Assembly (NCBI RefSeq): GCF_018613415.1
Contig: NZ_JAGGQG010000002.1
Coordinates: forward strand, 62,001 to 126,000
Source: Bacillus sp. ISL-18
GTDB lineage: Bacteria; Bacillota; Bacilli; Bacillales; Cytobacillaceae
DNA length: 64,000 bases
Reading direction: 5' to 3'
Shown: piece after piece, positions 10,070-17,273 of the stretch
Layout of the letters: each line of letters starts with the position of its first letter
How positions within the stretch are numbered: position 1 is the first letter of the stretch
The notes under the pieces: model-generated
The model's input: only the letters and a program-made list of their open reading frames with translations
The model's database searches: none
Told to the model about the DNA's origin: nothing
Made by a program: the position numbers and the translations under genes

Positions 10070-11497
10070 GTGGGAAAAAATGATATTGTAAGCTGGATTG
10101 AGGAGAACGAATCAAAATTCGTCGATGTGGCAAAACAAATTTGGAATCATCCTGAAGTGGGCTATACGGAAAGTTTCGCATCTGCCTTACAAATTAAAGT
10201 GTTGGAGGAAGCTGGTTTTACAATTACTGCCGGGGTCGGAGATATCCCAACAGCCTTTATCGCAGAATATGGTACCGGTAAACCAGTCATTGGGATCCTT
10301 GGTGAATTCGATGCACTGCCGGGGTTGTCTCAGCAAGTATGTCCGGAATATTCACCAGTTGTTCCGTATGGGCCGGGTCATGGCTGTGGACATAACTTAT
10401 TAGGAACATCAGGAGTAGAGGCAGTTATTGCTCTTAAGGTGCAGATGGAAGGGGAAAAGCTTTCCGGAACAATCCGTTATTACGGCTGTCCAGCAGAGGA
10501 GTTACTTTCCGGAAAAACATATATGGCCCGATCAGGTGTATTTGATGATTTAGATTGTGCGCTGACCTGGCATCCTTGGACATATAACAGTACAGCCAAT
10601 GCCAGTATGCAGGCATTAACAGCTGTTGAGTTTTTCTTTTCAGGAAGAACATCCCATGCCGGAGCGGCTCCACATCTTGGCCGCAGCGCACTGGATGCGG
10701 TTGAACTGATGAATGTAGGTGCCAATTATTTACGGGAACATGTTCCAGATGGATCTAGAATTCAATATCAGATTACAAATGGCGGGGCAGCACCAAACAT
10801 AGTACCAGACGCAGCCAGTGTCTATTATTTCTTGCGCGCAAGCGACCGTAAGCAAGTAGGTGAGATAGAAGAGAGATTAATAAAAGTAGCGCAAGGGGCA
10901 GCGATGATGACTGAAACTTCTGTCCGCTGGGAGATCAAATCCAGTTGCTATGATACATTGCCAAATAAAACCCTTAATGAGCTCATGTTTAAACAAGTGG
11001 AAGCAGAAGGACAAATTACGTACACCACCGAAGAAGAGAAATTTGCCGAGGAACTCGTTCAAACAATCGATCCATCTGTTATAGCTGCAGTAAAACGTCA
11101 AATGTCGGGCAAGAATTCAGATACCCTGCTCAATTCACATTTTTATCACGATACAAATCAGTTTGGGACAACTATGGGTGGATCATCTGATGTAGGTGAT
11201 GTTTCGTGGATTGCACCGTTGGGACAAATCATGACCACCTGTGCACCACTAGGGGTTCAACTGCATTCATGGCAGGCTACCGCTTCATTCGGCTCAACCA
11301 TTGGCATGAAGGGAATGCATTACTCGGCAAAAATAATGGCATTATCCGCCTACGAACTGCTTCTTGATCCGAATGGTATTCTTGAAAAAGCAAAAGAAGA
11401 ATTTGCTGCAAGTACAAAAGGAGTGGTATACAAGGCAGGTATTCCGGCCGAGGTGAAACCACCCGTATCAAATATGGATGCTGTTTTAGAGCATTAG
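10070..11497 (+). CDS. M20 family amidohydrolase, AbgB-like
   Basis: A 475-residue metallo-amidohydrolase with the M20D metal motif GPGHGCGHNLLG, the catalytic Glu pair in CPAEELLSGK, and the lid-domain histidine in GRTSHAGAAPH. Length and motifs match the B subunit of p-aminobenzoyl-glutamate hydrolase (AbgB). Plant and bacterial IAA-amino acid hydrolases belong to the same M20D family. No AbgA partner is visible, so it either acts alone or pairs with a protein elsewhere. Start is GTG with GAGG 9 bases upstream. Probably cotranscribed with the preceding carrier; it likely frees an aromatic or acyl acid from an amino acid conjugate. Confidence 0.85.
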   Translation: MGKNDIVSWIEENESKFVDVAKQIWNHPEVGYTESFASALQIKVLEEAGFTITAGVGDIPTAFIAEYGTGKPVIGILGEFDALPGLSQQVCPEYSPVVPYGPGHGCGHNLLGTSGVEAVIALKVQMEGEKLSGTIRYYGCPAEELLSGKTYMARSGVFDDLDCALTWHPWTYNSTANASMQALTAVEFFFSGRTSHAGAAPHLGRSALDAVELMNVGANYLREHVPDGSRIQYQITNGGAAPNIVPDAASVYYFLRASDRKQVGEIEERLIKVAQGAAMMTETSVRWEIKSSCYDTLPNKTLNELMFKQVEAEGQITYTTEEEKFAEELVQTIDPSVIAAVKRQMSGKNSDTLLNSHFYHDTNQFGTTMGGSSDVGDVSWIAPLGQIMTTCAPLGVQLHSWQATASFGSTIGMKGMHYSAKIMALSAYELLLDPNGILEKAKEEFAASTKGVVYKAGIPAEVKPPVSNMDAVLEH

Positions 11498-11707
11498 TAG
11501 AAGCAAAATCAGTTGCACAAATTGTCTGCAGTTATTTTGAATAAAAGAGGAACGGACATAAATTCTGTGAGGGTTGCGTTTTCCAAGGTTTCGTAACTTC
11601 CATAAATCCGGCAATAAGCTGCAAAATGGTATTGTAAAAAACTTTGTTATTTTGTGGATAATTCAGTAAACTGTAATGAAAGAGTCTAAAATAATGAGGG
11701 TGAAATT

Positions 11708-13600
11708 GTGAGTATTAAAGCAAGCGATTTAAGTTTAGATCACTTTATGCGTATTTCGGAAAGAACTGGCATGAAAATGCGGGAACTTCAATTATTGCTT
11801 ACGAGTGCTGATGCTCAGGGAATGCTTTGTAAAGATCTAATTACTGCCCTAGGAATTGAGCGTGCTAAGAGATTTCTACTCCGATATGGTTATCATTGTG
11901 GTGTCCATGAGGCACGTTTGTTAAAAGATTCTGTCCAATGGCAAAGCGACCTTGAATGGTTAATTGCCGGTTCCAAAATGCATCAAATTACTGGGAGAGT
12001 GTTTTCCTACCCGGAGAAATTTCGTGTGGATATGGAAAAAGGGATCTTTGATGTGGCTGGATACTGGAACGACTCCTTTGAGGCGACGCAATACTTAAAG
12101 TACTTTCCGCTGCATAATGAACCCATTTGTTATTATATGGTTGGTTATGCAAGCGGATACAATACTGAATGTATGGGGAAAAAGATTATTTTCAGAGAGA
12201 CGAAATGCAGGGGTAAAGGTGATGATCACTGCTGCTATGTCGGAAAAACGTTGGAACAATGGGGAGACGAAATCAAAGACGATCTTCTGTTCTTTGAGGA
12301 TGATGATATGTCTGCCGAGCTGGATCAGATGTATAGAAAAGTAGAGCAGGAAAAAGAAAAATTAAAGATTGGTTATGCCCTAAGTCGCCATTTAACGCAA
12401 GCCATGCTGCAAGGAAAAGGGTTTAAGACCTTTGCGAAGCTTTTAGGAGATAGTCTTAATTGTCCAGTTTTAATAGAAAGTAATAATTTTGAACCCCTTG
12501 CGCAGTACGGAGAAATCCCTGGGTTGGTTAATGACATGACTGTTAAAGGCCAGCAAGAGAAGATAGAAAAGGTGTTCCGGCGTAAATCGATTTTTAAAAG
12601 GGAACCGGAAAATAAACCGATAAAGTTTCTAACAACGGCCATTATGATAAAAGATAAAATACATGGTTATGTAACGATTGCTTCAGTGCAAAGATTTACT
12701 GACTTTCATTCTGACCTCCTAGAACGAACAGCCACAACAACGGCATTATACATGCAAAACGAACAGGTTGCCTTGGAAACGGAACAACGTTTAAAGGGTG
12801 ATCTTCTAGAAGAGTTAATTAATAATAAAGAAGCAAAAGCAGAAGATATTCATGCTCGCCTCGCCATCCTTGGATATGATATTAGAGAGCCGCATTATGT
12901 AATTCATTTTGAAGTGAAAGAGAAAAATAAAGAGAAAGCATCCTCTTTAAATTCCGATTATTTGAAAATATACAATAAGTTTAACGATATTTTTAAATTT
13001 GTTATTAATAGAAATGGTCCTACCGCACTCATGCTTCCTAAATTAGATACAGTCCAGGCTATCATTTCTAAAAAATATATTGATGCTGAACATATGACCG
13101 TCAAAAAGTTCGGTGAAAGGCTACTAAGGGAGCTCGGGGGAAATAATCATAGGGTGTATATCGGGATTAGTGAGGAAACTAGTACCCTATCAGACTTCTA
13201 TCAAAAAGCAGTAGAAGCAAAGAAAGCTGTCGAATTGGCGAAGGTAAGATCCTCTGATTCTAAAGTGGTTTTAGCAAGTGAACTGGGACATTTAACATTG
13301 TTTTTAAATGCAAGGGCTCCCGAGGAATTAGAAGCGTTTGCTATTGGAAAATTGCAAAGTCTCTTGGATTATGATGAAAAAAAGAATGCGGACCTACTTT
13401 TGACACTGTTTTACTATTCTCAAAATGAATTCAATTTACATAAAACAGCGCGAGGTATGACCATTTCTATCAGTGGAATGAGATATCGTCTTCAAAAAAT
13501 AGAAGATTTACTGAACATTGACCTTTCGAATTCAAATGATCGATTTGAAATACAACTTGCACTGCAAATACTTTTATTGTTGGGGAAAATCAATCTATAG
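11708..13600 (+). CDS. Aromatic-sensing regulator: XylR_N + V4R sensor fused to PucR-type HTH
   Basis: A 630-residue protein with unusual architecture. Residues about 20-115 match the XylR_N domain and 120-185 the V4R domain, which in MopR/DmpR/XylR form the phenol/aromatic sensor. All structural-zinc ligands of that sensor are present with the same spacing (Cys141, Glu164, Cys167, Cys175), as are the ligand-pocket His92 and Trp120. Instead of the sigma-54 AAA+ domain, the rest is a PucR-like linker and a C-terminal HTH (HKTARGMTISISGMRYRLQK). GTG start behind GAGGGTG. It probably activates the neighbouring oxidative genes in response to an aromatic. A paralogue lies 3.7 kb downstream. Confidence 0.88.
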   Translation: MSIKASDLSLDHFMRISERTGMKMRELQLLLTSADAQGMLCKDLITALGIERAKRFLLRYGYHCGVHEARLLKDSVQWQSDLEWLIAGSKMHQITGRVFSYPEKFRVDMEKGIFDVAGYWNDSFEATQYLKYFPLHNEPICYYMVGYASGYNTECMGKKIIFRETKCRGKGDDHCCYVGKTLEQWGDEIKDDLLFFEDDDMSAELDQMYRKVEQEKEKLKIGYALSRHLTQAMLQGKGFKTFAKLLGDSLNCPVLIESNNFEPLAQYGEIPGLVNDMTVKGQQEKIEKVFRRKSIFKREPENKPIKFLTTAIMIKDKIHGYVTIASVQRFTDFHSDLLERTATTTALYMQNEQVALETEQRLKGDLLEELINNKEAKAEDIHARLAILGYDIREPHYVIHFEVKEKNKEKASSLNSDYLKIYNKFNDIFKFVINRNGPTALMLPKLDTVQAIISKKYIDAEHMTVKKFGERLLRELGGNNHRVYIGISEETSTLSDFYQKAVEAKKAVELAKVRSSDSKVVLASELGHLTLFLNARAPEELEAFAIGKLQSLLDYDEKKNADLLLTLFYYSQNEFNLHKTARGMTISISGMRYRLQKIEDLLNIDLSNSNDRFEIQLALQILLLLGKINL

Positions 13601-13617
13601 GAGAAAAGTACATGGAT
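13580..13617 (+). repeat. 38-bp direct repeat, copy 1 (end of regulator gene)
   Basis: It covers the last codons of the V4R-PucR regulator (LGKINL stop), a CTATAGGAG ribosome site and an ATGGAT start that opens only a 5-codon frame. It matches copy 2 at 16273-16310 at 34 of 38 positions with no gaps. In copy 2 the same ribosome site serves the flavin reductase gene. Confidence 0.85.
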
Positions 13618-13909
13618 GAAAAATAAAAGAAAGTGATTTGCATAAAAGGGATAGTCTCATATTAAAGTATCTGGGATCCGCAAAACACCTATTTAGTAAC
13701 CATTATGATCAGTTACTAGAAATCGTTCTGCGGTGACAGGTACTTTTTTTTGAGATTTCCTTTTTTTTACTTTCGGTACTAATAGTACAAAATTTATAGA
13801 ATATTCAAACCTAACTTGCTGTGGTTAAAGTTTTTTAAATATTCTACTATTATTATAGTGATTATGTGAACTATAGGATTTTTATTTTTTTGAAAAGGAG
13901 AGGAATATA
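13618..13909. promoter_or_regulatory. Regulator-SDR intergenic region with hairpin and palindrome
   Basis: About 290 bases without a gene. A structured segment (13678-13751) has outer arms CCGCA/TGCGG, an inner hairpin TAGTAAC/GTTACTA and a T run, and could terminate the regulator transcript. It is followed by a 13-base palindrome GTACTA-A-TAGTAC (13776-13788), a good operator candidate for the SDR-monooxygenase operon. AT-rich promoter-like sequence follows. Confidence 0.45.
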
Positions 13910-14665
13910 ATGCAAATGAGTGATCAAAGAGTCGCAATCGTTACTGGAGCAAATAAAGGGCTCGGGTTAGCCATTGCTGAAAATTTTGTGAATGAAGGAA
14001 AAAAAGTCGTTTTCGTGATAAGAAACAAGGAGAATCTTGAACAAACAAAGCAGCGATTTCAACCGGAAGTCGTAGAGGAGCAAATGATGTTCATCCAATT
14101 GGATGTATCTAGTATTAACGGTATTAAAGAGGCAGTCAACCAAGTTTTAAACAAATGGGGGAGAATCGATATTCTCGTGAATAATGCAGGAATTCGATTT
14201 GAAACCCCGATAGAAGAGATCAATGAGGAAGAATGGGATCAAGTTTTATCTGTAAATTTAAAAAGCACATTCTTTTTTTCACAAGCTGTCATTCCTCCCA
14301 TGAAAGAACGAGGGTGGGGACGAATCATTAATATGTCCTCAATTGGAGGACAGGCTGGTCCATTATCTTCTGGCGCTCATTATTCTGCTTCTAAAGCCGG
14401 ACAAATTGCCTTGAGTAAATCCTTTGCTAGATCGTTAGCGGCTGATGGCATTACAGTTAATGCCGTTGCGCCAGCCTCTGTTCGTACACCAGAGATGGAT
14501 AAAATGGATCCGGATAAATTAGCCCAAATGATAGAGACGATTCCACTCAAACGTGTCGGAGAGCCACAAGAGGTTGCTGACTTAGTATCCTATTTAGCCT
14601 CTGATTCTGGTGGATTTACCACCGGTGCCACATTTGATTTAAATGGCGGCAGGTTTATGAGATAA
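13910..14665 (+). CDS. Short-chain dehydrogenase/reductase (FabG/IacE-like)
   Basis: A 251-residue classical SDR that oxidises or reduces an alcohol/ketone with NAD(P). The cofactor motif TGANKGLG is at 13-20, NNAG at 91-94, and the catalytic Ser143/144, Tyr158 and Lys162 (YSASK) are present. AGGAGAGG precedes the ATG. It is the first gene of a likely operon with the monooxygenase-like gene, flavin reductase and IacB-like gene. In iac (indole-3-acetate) and iif (indole) clusters an SDR works beside the flavin monooxygenase, a role suggested here by context only. Confidence 0.88.
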   Translation: MQMSDQRVAIVTGANKGLGLAIAENFVNEGKKVVFVIRNKENLEQTKQRFQPEVVEEQMMFIQLDVSSINGIKEAVNQVLNKWGRIDILVNNAGIRFETPIEEINEEEWDQVLSVNLKSTFFFSQAVIPPMKERGWGRIINMSSIGGQAGPLSSGAHYSASKAGQIALSKSFARSLAADGITVNAVAPASVRTPEMDKMDPDKLAQMIETIPLKRVGEPQEVADLVSYLASDSGGFTTGATFDLNGGRFMR

Positions 14666-14766
14666 CGCAGCCAAACGTTTCATCACTTAGATGAATCGCC
14701 TTTGTCCTATTATAGAGAACCACTAATCATTTAATGAAAATACAAAAGATGTAGGGAGGAAAAAAC

Positions 14767-15894
14767 ATGACTGTTGAAATGCAACGTAAAGACCTGCTCA
14801 ATCATGTGTTAACTGAAATCCGCACCCGCCGGGACGAATTCGAGGCGAAGCGACACGTGCCTCGGGACATGGTCGAACAACTAAAGCAACTGGGTGTCTA
14901 TCGTGCGCACACACCGCGTTGCTTTGGCGGCGATGCCCTCTCGCCTTCTGAGTTTCTCAAACTGATTGAGTCCATCTCCGAAGCTGACGGATCCGCCGGA
15001 TGGGTAGCAAGCTTTGGCTCTGCTTCACTCTATCTTGCAGCACTCCCTAAGGATACACTCGCACGTCTTTACGCAAATGGTCCGGATGTTGCCTTCGCGG
15101 GCGGCCTGTTTCCGGTCCAGCCTGCAGAAAAGGTTGAAGGTGGCTGGCTTGTTAACGGTCTCTGGAGGTTCGCAAGTGGCTGTAAGGGTGCAGACATTCT
15201 TGGTGTCGGTATTGGCGCCGGAGAAGGTGGCAAACCACTTACCGCTGTGCTTAGACCTGAGGACGTGGAAATCATTGAGAACTGGGAAGTGATCGGGATG
15301 CGCGGAACGGGCAGCCATGACTTGCAGGTGAAAGACGCCTTTGTCTCTGACGAATGGACCTTTGTCCGTGGCGGTGTGCCTTCTATTGAAGAACCGATCT
15401 ACCAATATCCATCTATCGCATATGCAGCACAGGTACTTGCAGTGGTCAATCTTGGCATAGCCCGTGCTGCGCTTGATGAAGTGACTCAGATGGCCGGTGG
15501 CCGTTCGAGCATTACTGGCGCACCGAAGATGGCTGATCGTGCTTACTTACGAATTTCTTTAGCAAAGGCAGAAGCATCATTAAGATCAGCCCGCGCTTTC
15601 TTCTATGAGACCACTGATTCCGTTTGGGCTTCGATCCTACGGGGTGACGGTGTTTCTCCTGAACAAACAAGTATGCTGCGCCTGGCGGCCACTCAAGTTG
15701 CCCGTGAAGGTGCAAGCGCTGTGCAGTCAGCCTACCTGCTTTCGGGCACCGCCGCGATCTACGATGGGCACCCAATTCAGCGTTATCTGCGCGACGCGAT
15801 GGTCGTGACACAGCACGCATTCCTCAATGAAAGCATGTACGAAGGAGCCGGATCGGTATTACTGGGTGTGCCGCCGATGCGTGGTTACATCTGA
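14767..15894 (+). CDS. Acyl-CoA-dehydrogenase-fold flavin monooxygenase (group D; IacA/HsaA-like)
   Basis: A 375-residue protein of the acyl-CoA dehydrogenase fold, lacking a recognisable acyl-CoA dehydrogenase catalytic-base context. Such proteins next to a flavin reductase are FADH2-dependent aromatic hydroxylases (HpaB-type C2, HsaA, indole oxygenases, IacA). Motifs: LKQLGVYRAHTPRCFGGD in the N-terminal domain, EADGSAGWVASFGSA, GLWRFASGCKGAD, and the C-terminal GAGSVLLGVPPMRGYI. A GGGAGG site precedes the ATG. Codon use is strikingly GC-rich (many CGC, GGC, GCC codons) compared with neighbours, which points to acquisition from a higher-GC bacterium. The likely reductant is supplied by the flavin reductase 410 bases downstream. 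Substrate not established. Confidence 0.8.
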   Translation: MTVEMQRKDLLNHVLTEIRTRRDEFEAKRHVPRDMVEQLKQLGVYRAHTPRCFGGDALSPSEFLKLIESISEADGSAGWVASFGSASLYLAALPKDTLARLYANGPDVAFAGGLFPVQPAEKVEGGWLVNGLWRFASGCKGADILGVGIGAGEGGKPLTAVLRPEDVEIIENWEVIGMRGTGSHDLQVKDAFVSDEWTFVRGGVPSIEEPIYQYPSIAYAAQVLAVVNLGIARAALDEVTQMAGGRSSITGAPKMADRAYLRISLAKAEASLRSARAFFYETTDSVWASILRGDGVSPEQTSMLRLAATQVAREGASAVQSAYLLSGTAAIYDGHPIQRYLRDAMVVTQHAFLNESMYEGAGSVLLGVPPMRGYI

Positions 15895-15981
15895 TCCTGC
15901 TAATCAATACCGGAGCCTAGATCTCCAATCTGCATAGAACAGCATGTTTTCAAAATATAGAAACGAGGTGTTTAAAGTAAA

Positions 15982-16269
15982 ATGGAGCGAAATTTAAGCG
16001 TTGTTAAGGAACCATTATATTTCAATCTTCCTGACAAAAATTTCTTTGATCTATGTAATGTCCGTTATGGGATCAACAGGGGTGTCTATAATGTGATCGA
16101 TCATTGGTTCTTTCTCAATGGATTTCAAGATATTAAATCAAGAAGGGGTACCATTCTTAAATTTTTAACTTTTTTGCATAAACATCAAATTAAAAAGTTT
16201 GGTAAAGGCGGAGTTAAAAAAAGTCTGGAATTATTTTTGGCAAATCGAAGGGCAAAAGAGGTAGGTTGA
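15982..16269 (+). CDS. Uncharacterised 95-residue protein in the monooxygenase operon
   Basis: A small basic protein I do not recognise. It has an aromatic-rich middle (VYNVIDHWFFLNGF) and a lysine-rich C-terminal half (HKHQIKKFGKGGVKKS), with no signal peptide or clear membrane helix. The ATG has GAGGTG 10 bases upstream, and the reading frame lies between the monooxygenase-like and flavin reductase genes on the same strand, so expression is plausible. It ends just before the 38-bp repeat copy 2. It could be a genuine small gene or a fragment left by the rearrangement marked by that repeat. Confidence 0.5.
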   Translation: MERNLSVVKEPLYFNLPDKNFFDLCNVRYGINRGVYNVIDHWFFLNGFQDIKSRRGTILKFLTFLHKHQIKKFGKGGVKKSLELFLANRRAKEVG

Positions 16270-16272
16270 CTC

Positions 16273-16310
16273 TTGGGAAAAATTATTCTATAGGAGGAAA
16301 GTACATGGAT
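16273..16310 (+). repeat. 38-bp direct repeat, copy 2 (flavin reductase start)
   Basis: Identical in length to copy 1 and 34/38 identical. It can be read as the last codons of a V4R-PucR regulator (LGKIIL stop) running into the ribosome site and ATG of the flavin reductase. It marks the right boundary of the SDR/monooxygenase segment. Confidence 0.85.
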
Positions 16311-16793
16311 CCGCGTCAATTTAGAAACACACTTGGACATTTTGCAACTGGGGTAACGGTTATTACAACTAAGAAAGAAGAAGAATTAATTGGTTTAACA
16401 GCTAATGCATTCTCATCGCTTTCATTAGACCCGCCGTTAATCCTAGTTTGTATTGATAAAAAGGCTGGTAGTTTATCGGCTTTTAAACAGGGGCATTCCT
16501 TTGTCGTTAACATTCTTCAGGAAGGACAGGAAGAAGAATGCTGGAGATTCGCAAAAAGATCAGAAGATAAGTTTGCGAATTCAAGTTATACCTTATCAAG
16601 TCATGGCATTCCTGTTTTAAATGATAATCTTGCTACGCTTGAATGCACCATAGCGGAACTCCTTGAAGGAGGGGACCACATTATTGTAACAGGGAAGGTT
16701 GAAGCCGTTTCTTATGATGAAGAAAAGAGTCCGCTGTTATTTTTCCGTGGAAAGATTGGCCAAATGAAAAAGGAAGAACAATTAATCAAATAG
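16305..16793 (+). CDS. Flavin reductase (HpaC/IacG-like)
   Basis: A 162-residue NAD(P)H:flavin oxidoreductase of the FMN-binding split-barrel family. Signature segments are FRNTLGHFATGVTVITTK, GLTANAFSSLSLDPPLILVC, and SFVVNILQEGQEE, with GDHIIVTGKVEAV near the C terminus. The ATG follows an ideal TAGGAGGAAAGTAC ribosome site. It should deliver reduced flavin to the acyl-CoA-dehydrogenase-fold oxygenase of the same operon, as HpaC, HsaB and IacG do in their systems. Its start region carries the 38-bp repeat also found at the end of the upstream regulator gene. Confidence 0.9.
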   Translation: MDPRQFRNTLGHFATGVTVITTKKEEELIGLTANAFSSLSLDPPLILVCIDKKAGSLSAFKQGHSFVVNILQEGQEEECWRFAKRSEDKFANSSYTLSSHGIPVLNDNLATLECTIAELLEGGDHIIVTGKVEAVSYDEEKSPLLFFRGKIGQMKKEEQLIK

Positions 16794-16807
16794 AAGGAGG
16801 AATATAA

Positions 16808-17170
16808 ATGGGAGAGATTAAGCACGGAGCACCACAAGTGCCAAGCCCGCTTCGAGTATTCATTACATTTGAATCCACAGGCTGGTTTGATACGACACAA
16901 CAACAAAAGGAAAAAGAACTTTTACCACTGTTGAAAACTGTTTTAGAAGAGTGGAGAAGCAATGGCTCGGAGTTGCTTGGAACCTTCGATCGTGATATTT
17001 TAACAGCGGGTCATTCGGGCCCGACATTTTGGCACGCATGCTTTTTATACAATGTACCTAATTTGCAAACGGTTGCAGATATGACGCATTCATTTCGAGC
17101 AACAGGCCTTGACCGCTATTTTCGACTAGAAGCATCCATTGGACGACCATTTTTCTTGCTGGAACAATAA
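16808..17170 (+). CDS. IacB-like small protein
   Basis: A 120-residue protein without a well-known catalytic motif. Its pattern (RVFITFESTGWFDT at the start, then LLGTFDRD, GPTFWHACFLYNVPNLQTV, and DRYFRLEASIGRPF) resembles, from memory, the small IacB proteins of indole-3-acetate degradation clusters. That resemblance needs a profile search. AAGGAGG lies just upstream of the ATG and the gene is 14 bases after the flavin reductase stop, so it is cotranscribed. It is the last gene before a terminator. Possible role: accessory or isomerising factor acting on the oxidised aromatic product. Confidence 0.55.
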   Translation: MGEIKHGAPQVPSPLRVFITFESTGWFDTTQQQKEKELLPLLKTVLEEWRSNGSELLGTFDRDILTAGHSGPTFWHACFLYNVPNLQTVADMTHSFRATGLDRYFRLEASIGRPFFLLEQ

Positions 17171-17185
17171 ATAAATATAGAAAAG

Positions 17186-17225
17186 AAAACGAAGAGAAAA
17201 AGTCTTGTTTCTCTTCGTTTATATA
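17186..17225 (+). terminator. Terminator of the SDR-monooxygenase operon
   Basis: The stem AAACGAAGAGAAA/TTTCTCTTCGTTT with an 8-base loop closes the plus-strand operon. Confidence 0.85.
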
Positions 17226-17227
17226 CG

Positions 17228-17263
17228 AAAAGAGGGGGCAGTCATGAAAGAGACAGCCCCCTC
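17228..17263 (-). terminator. Terminator of the second V4R-PucR regulator
   Basis: A GC-rich stem GAGGGGGC/GCCCCCTC followed on the minus strand by TTTTC, directly after the regulator stop codon. Confidence 0.8.
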
Positions 17264-17273
17264 CTTATCTTTC

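Noticed and set aside
10098-10403. 101-codon plus-strand frame inside the M20 gene
   Set aside because: Alternate frame of a strongly supported metallo-amidohydrolase; no independent ribosome site.
15025-15820. Several long antisense frames under the monooxygenase-like gene
   Set aside because: They follow from the high GC of the coding strand; none has a ribosome site or recognisable domain.
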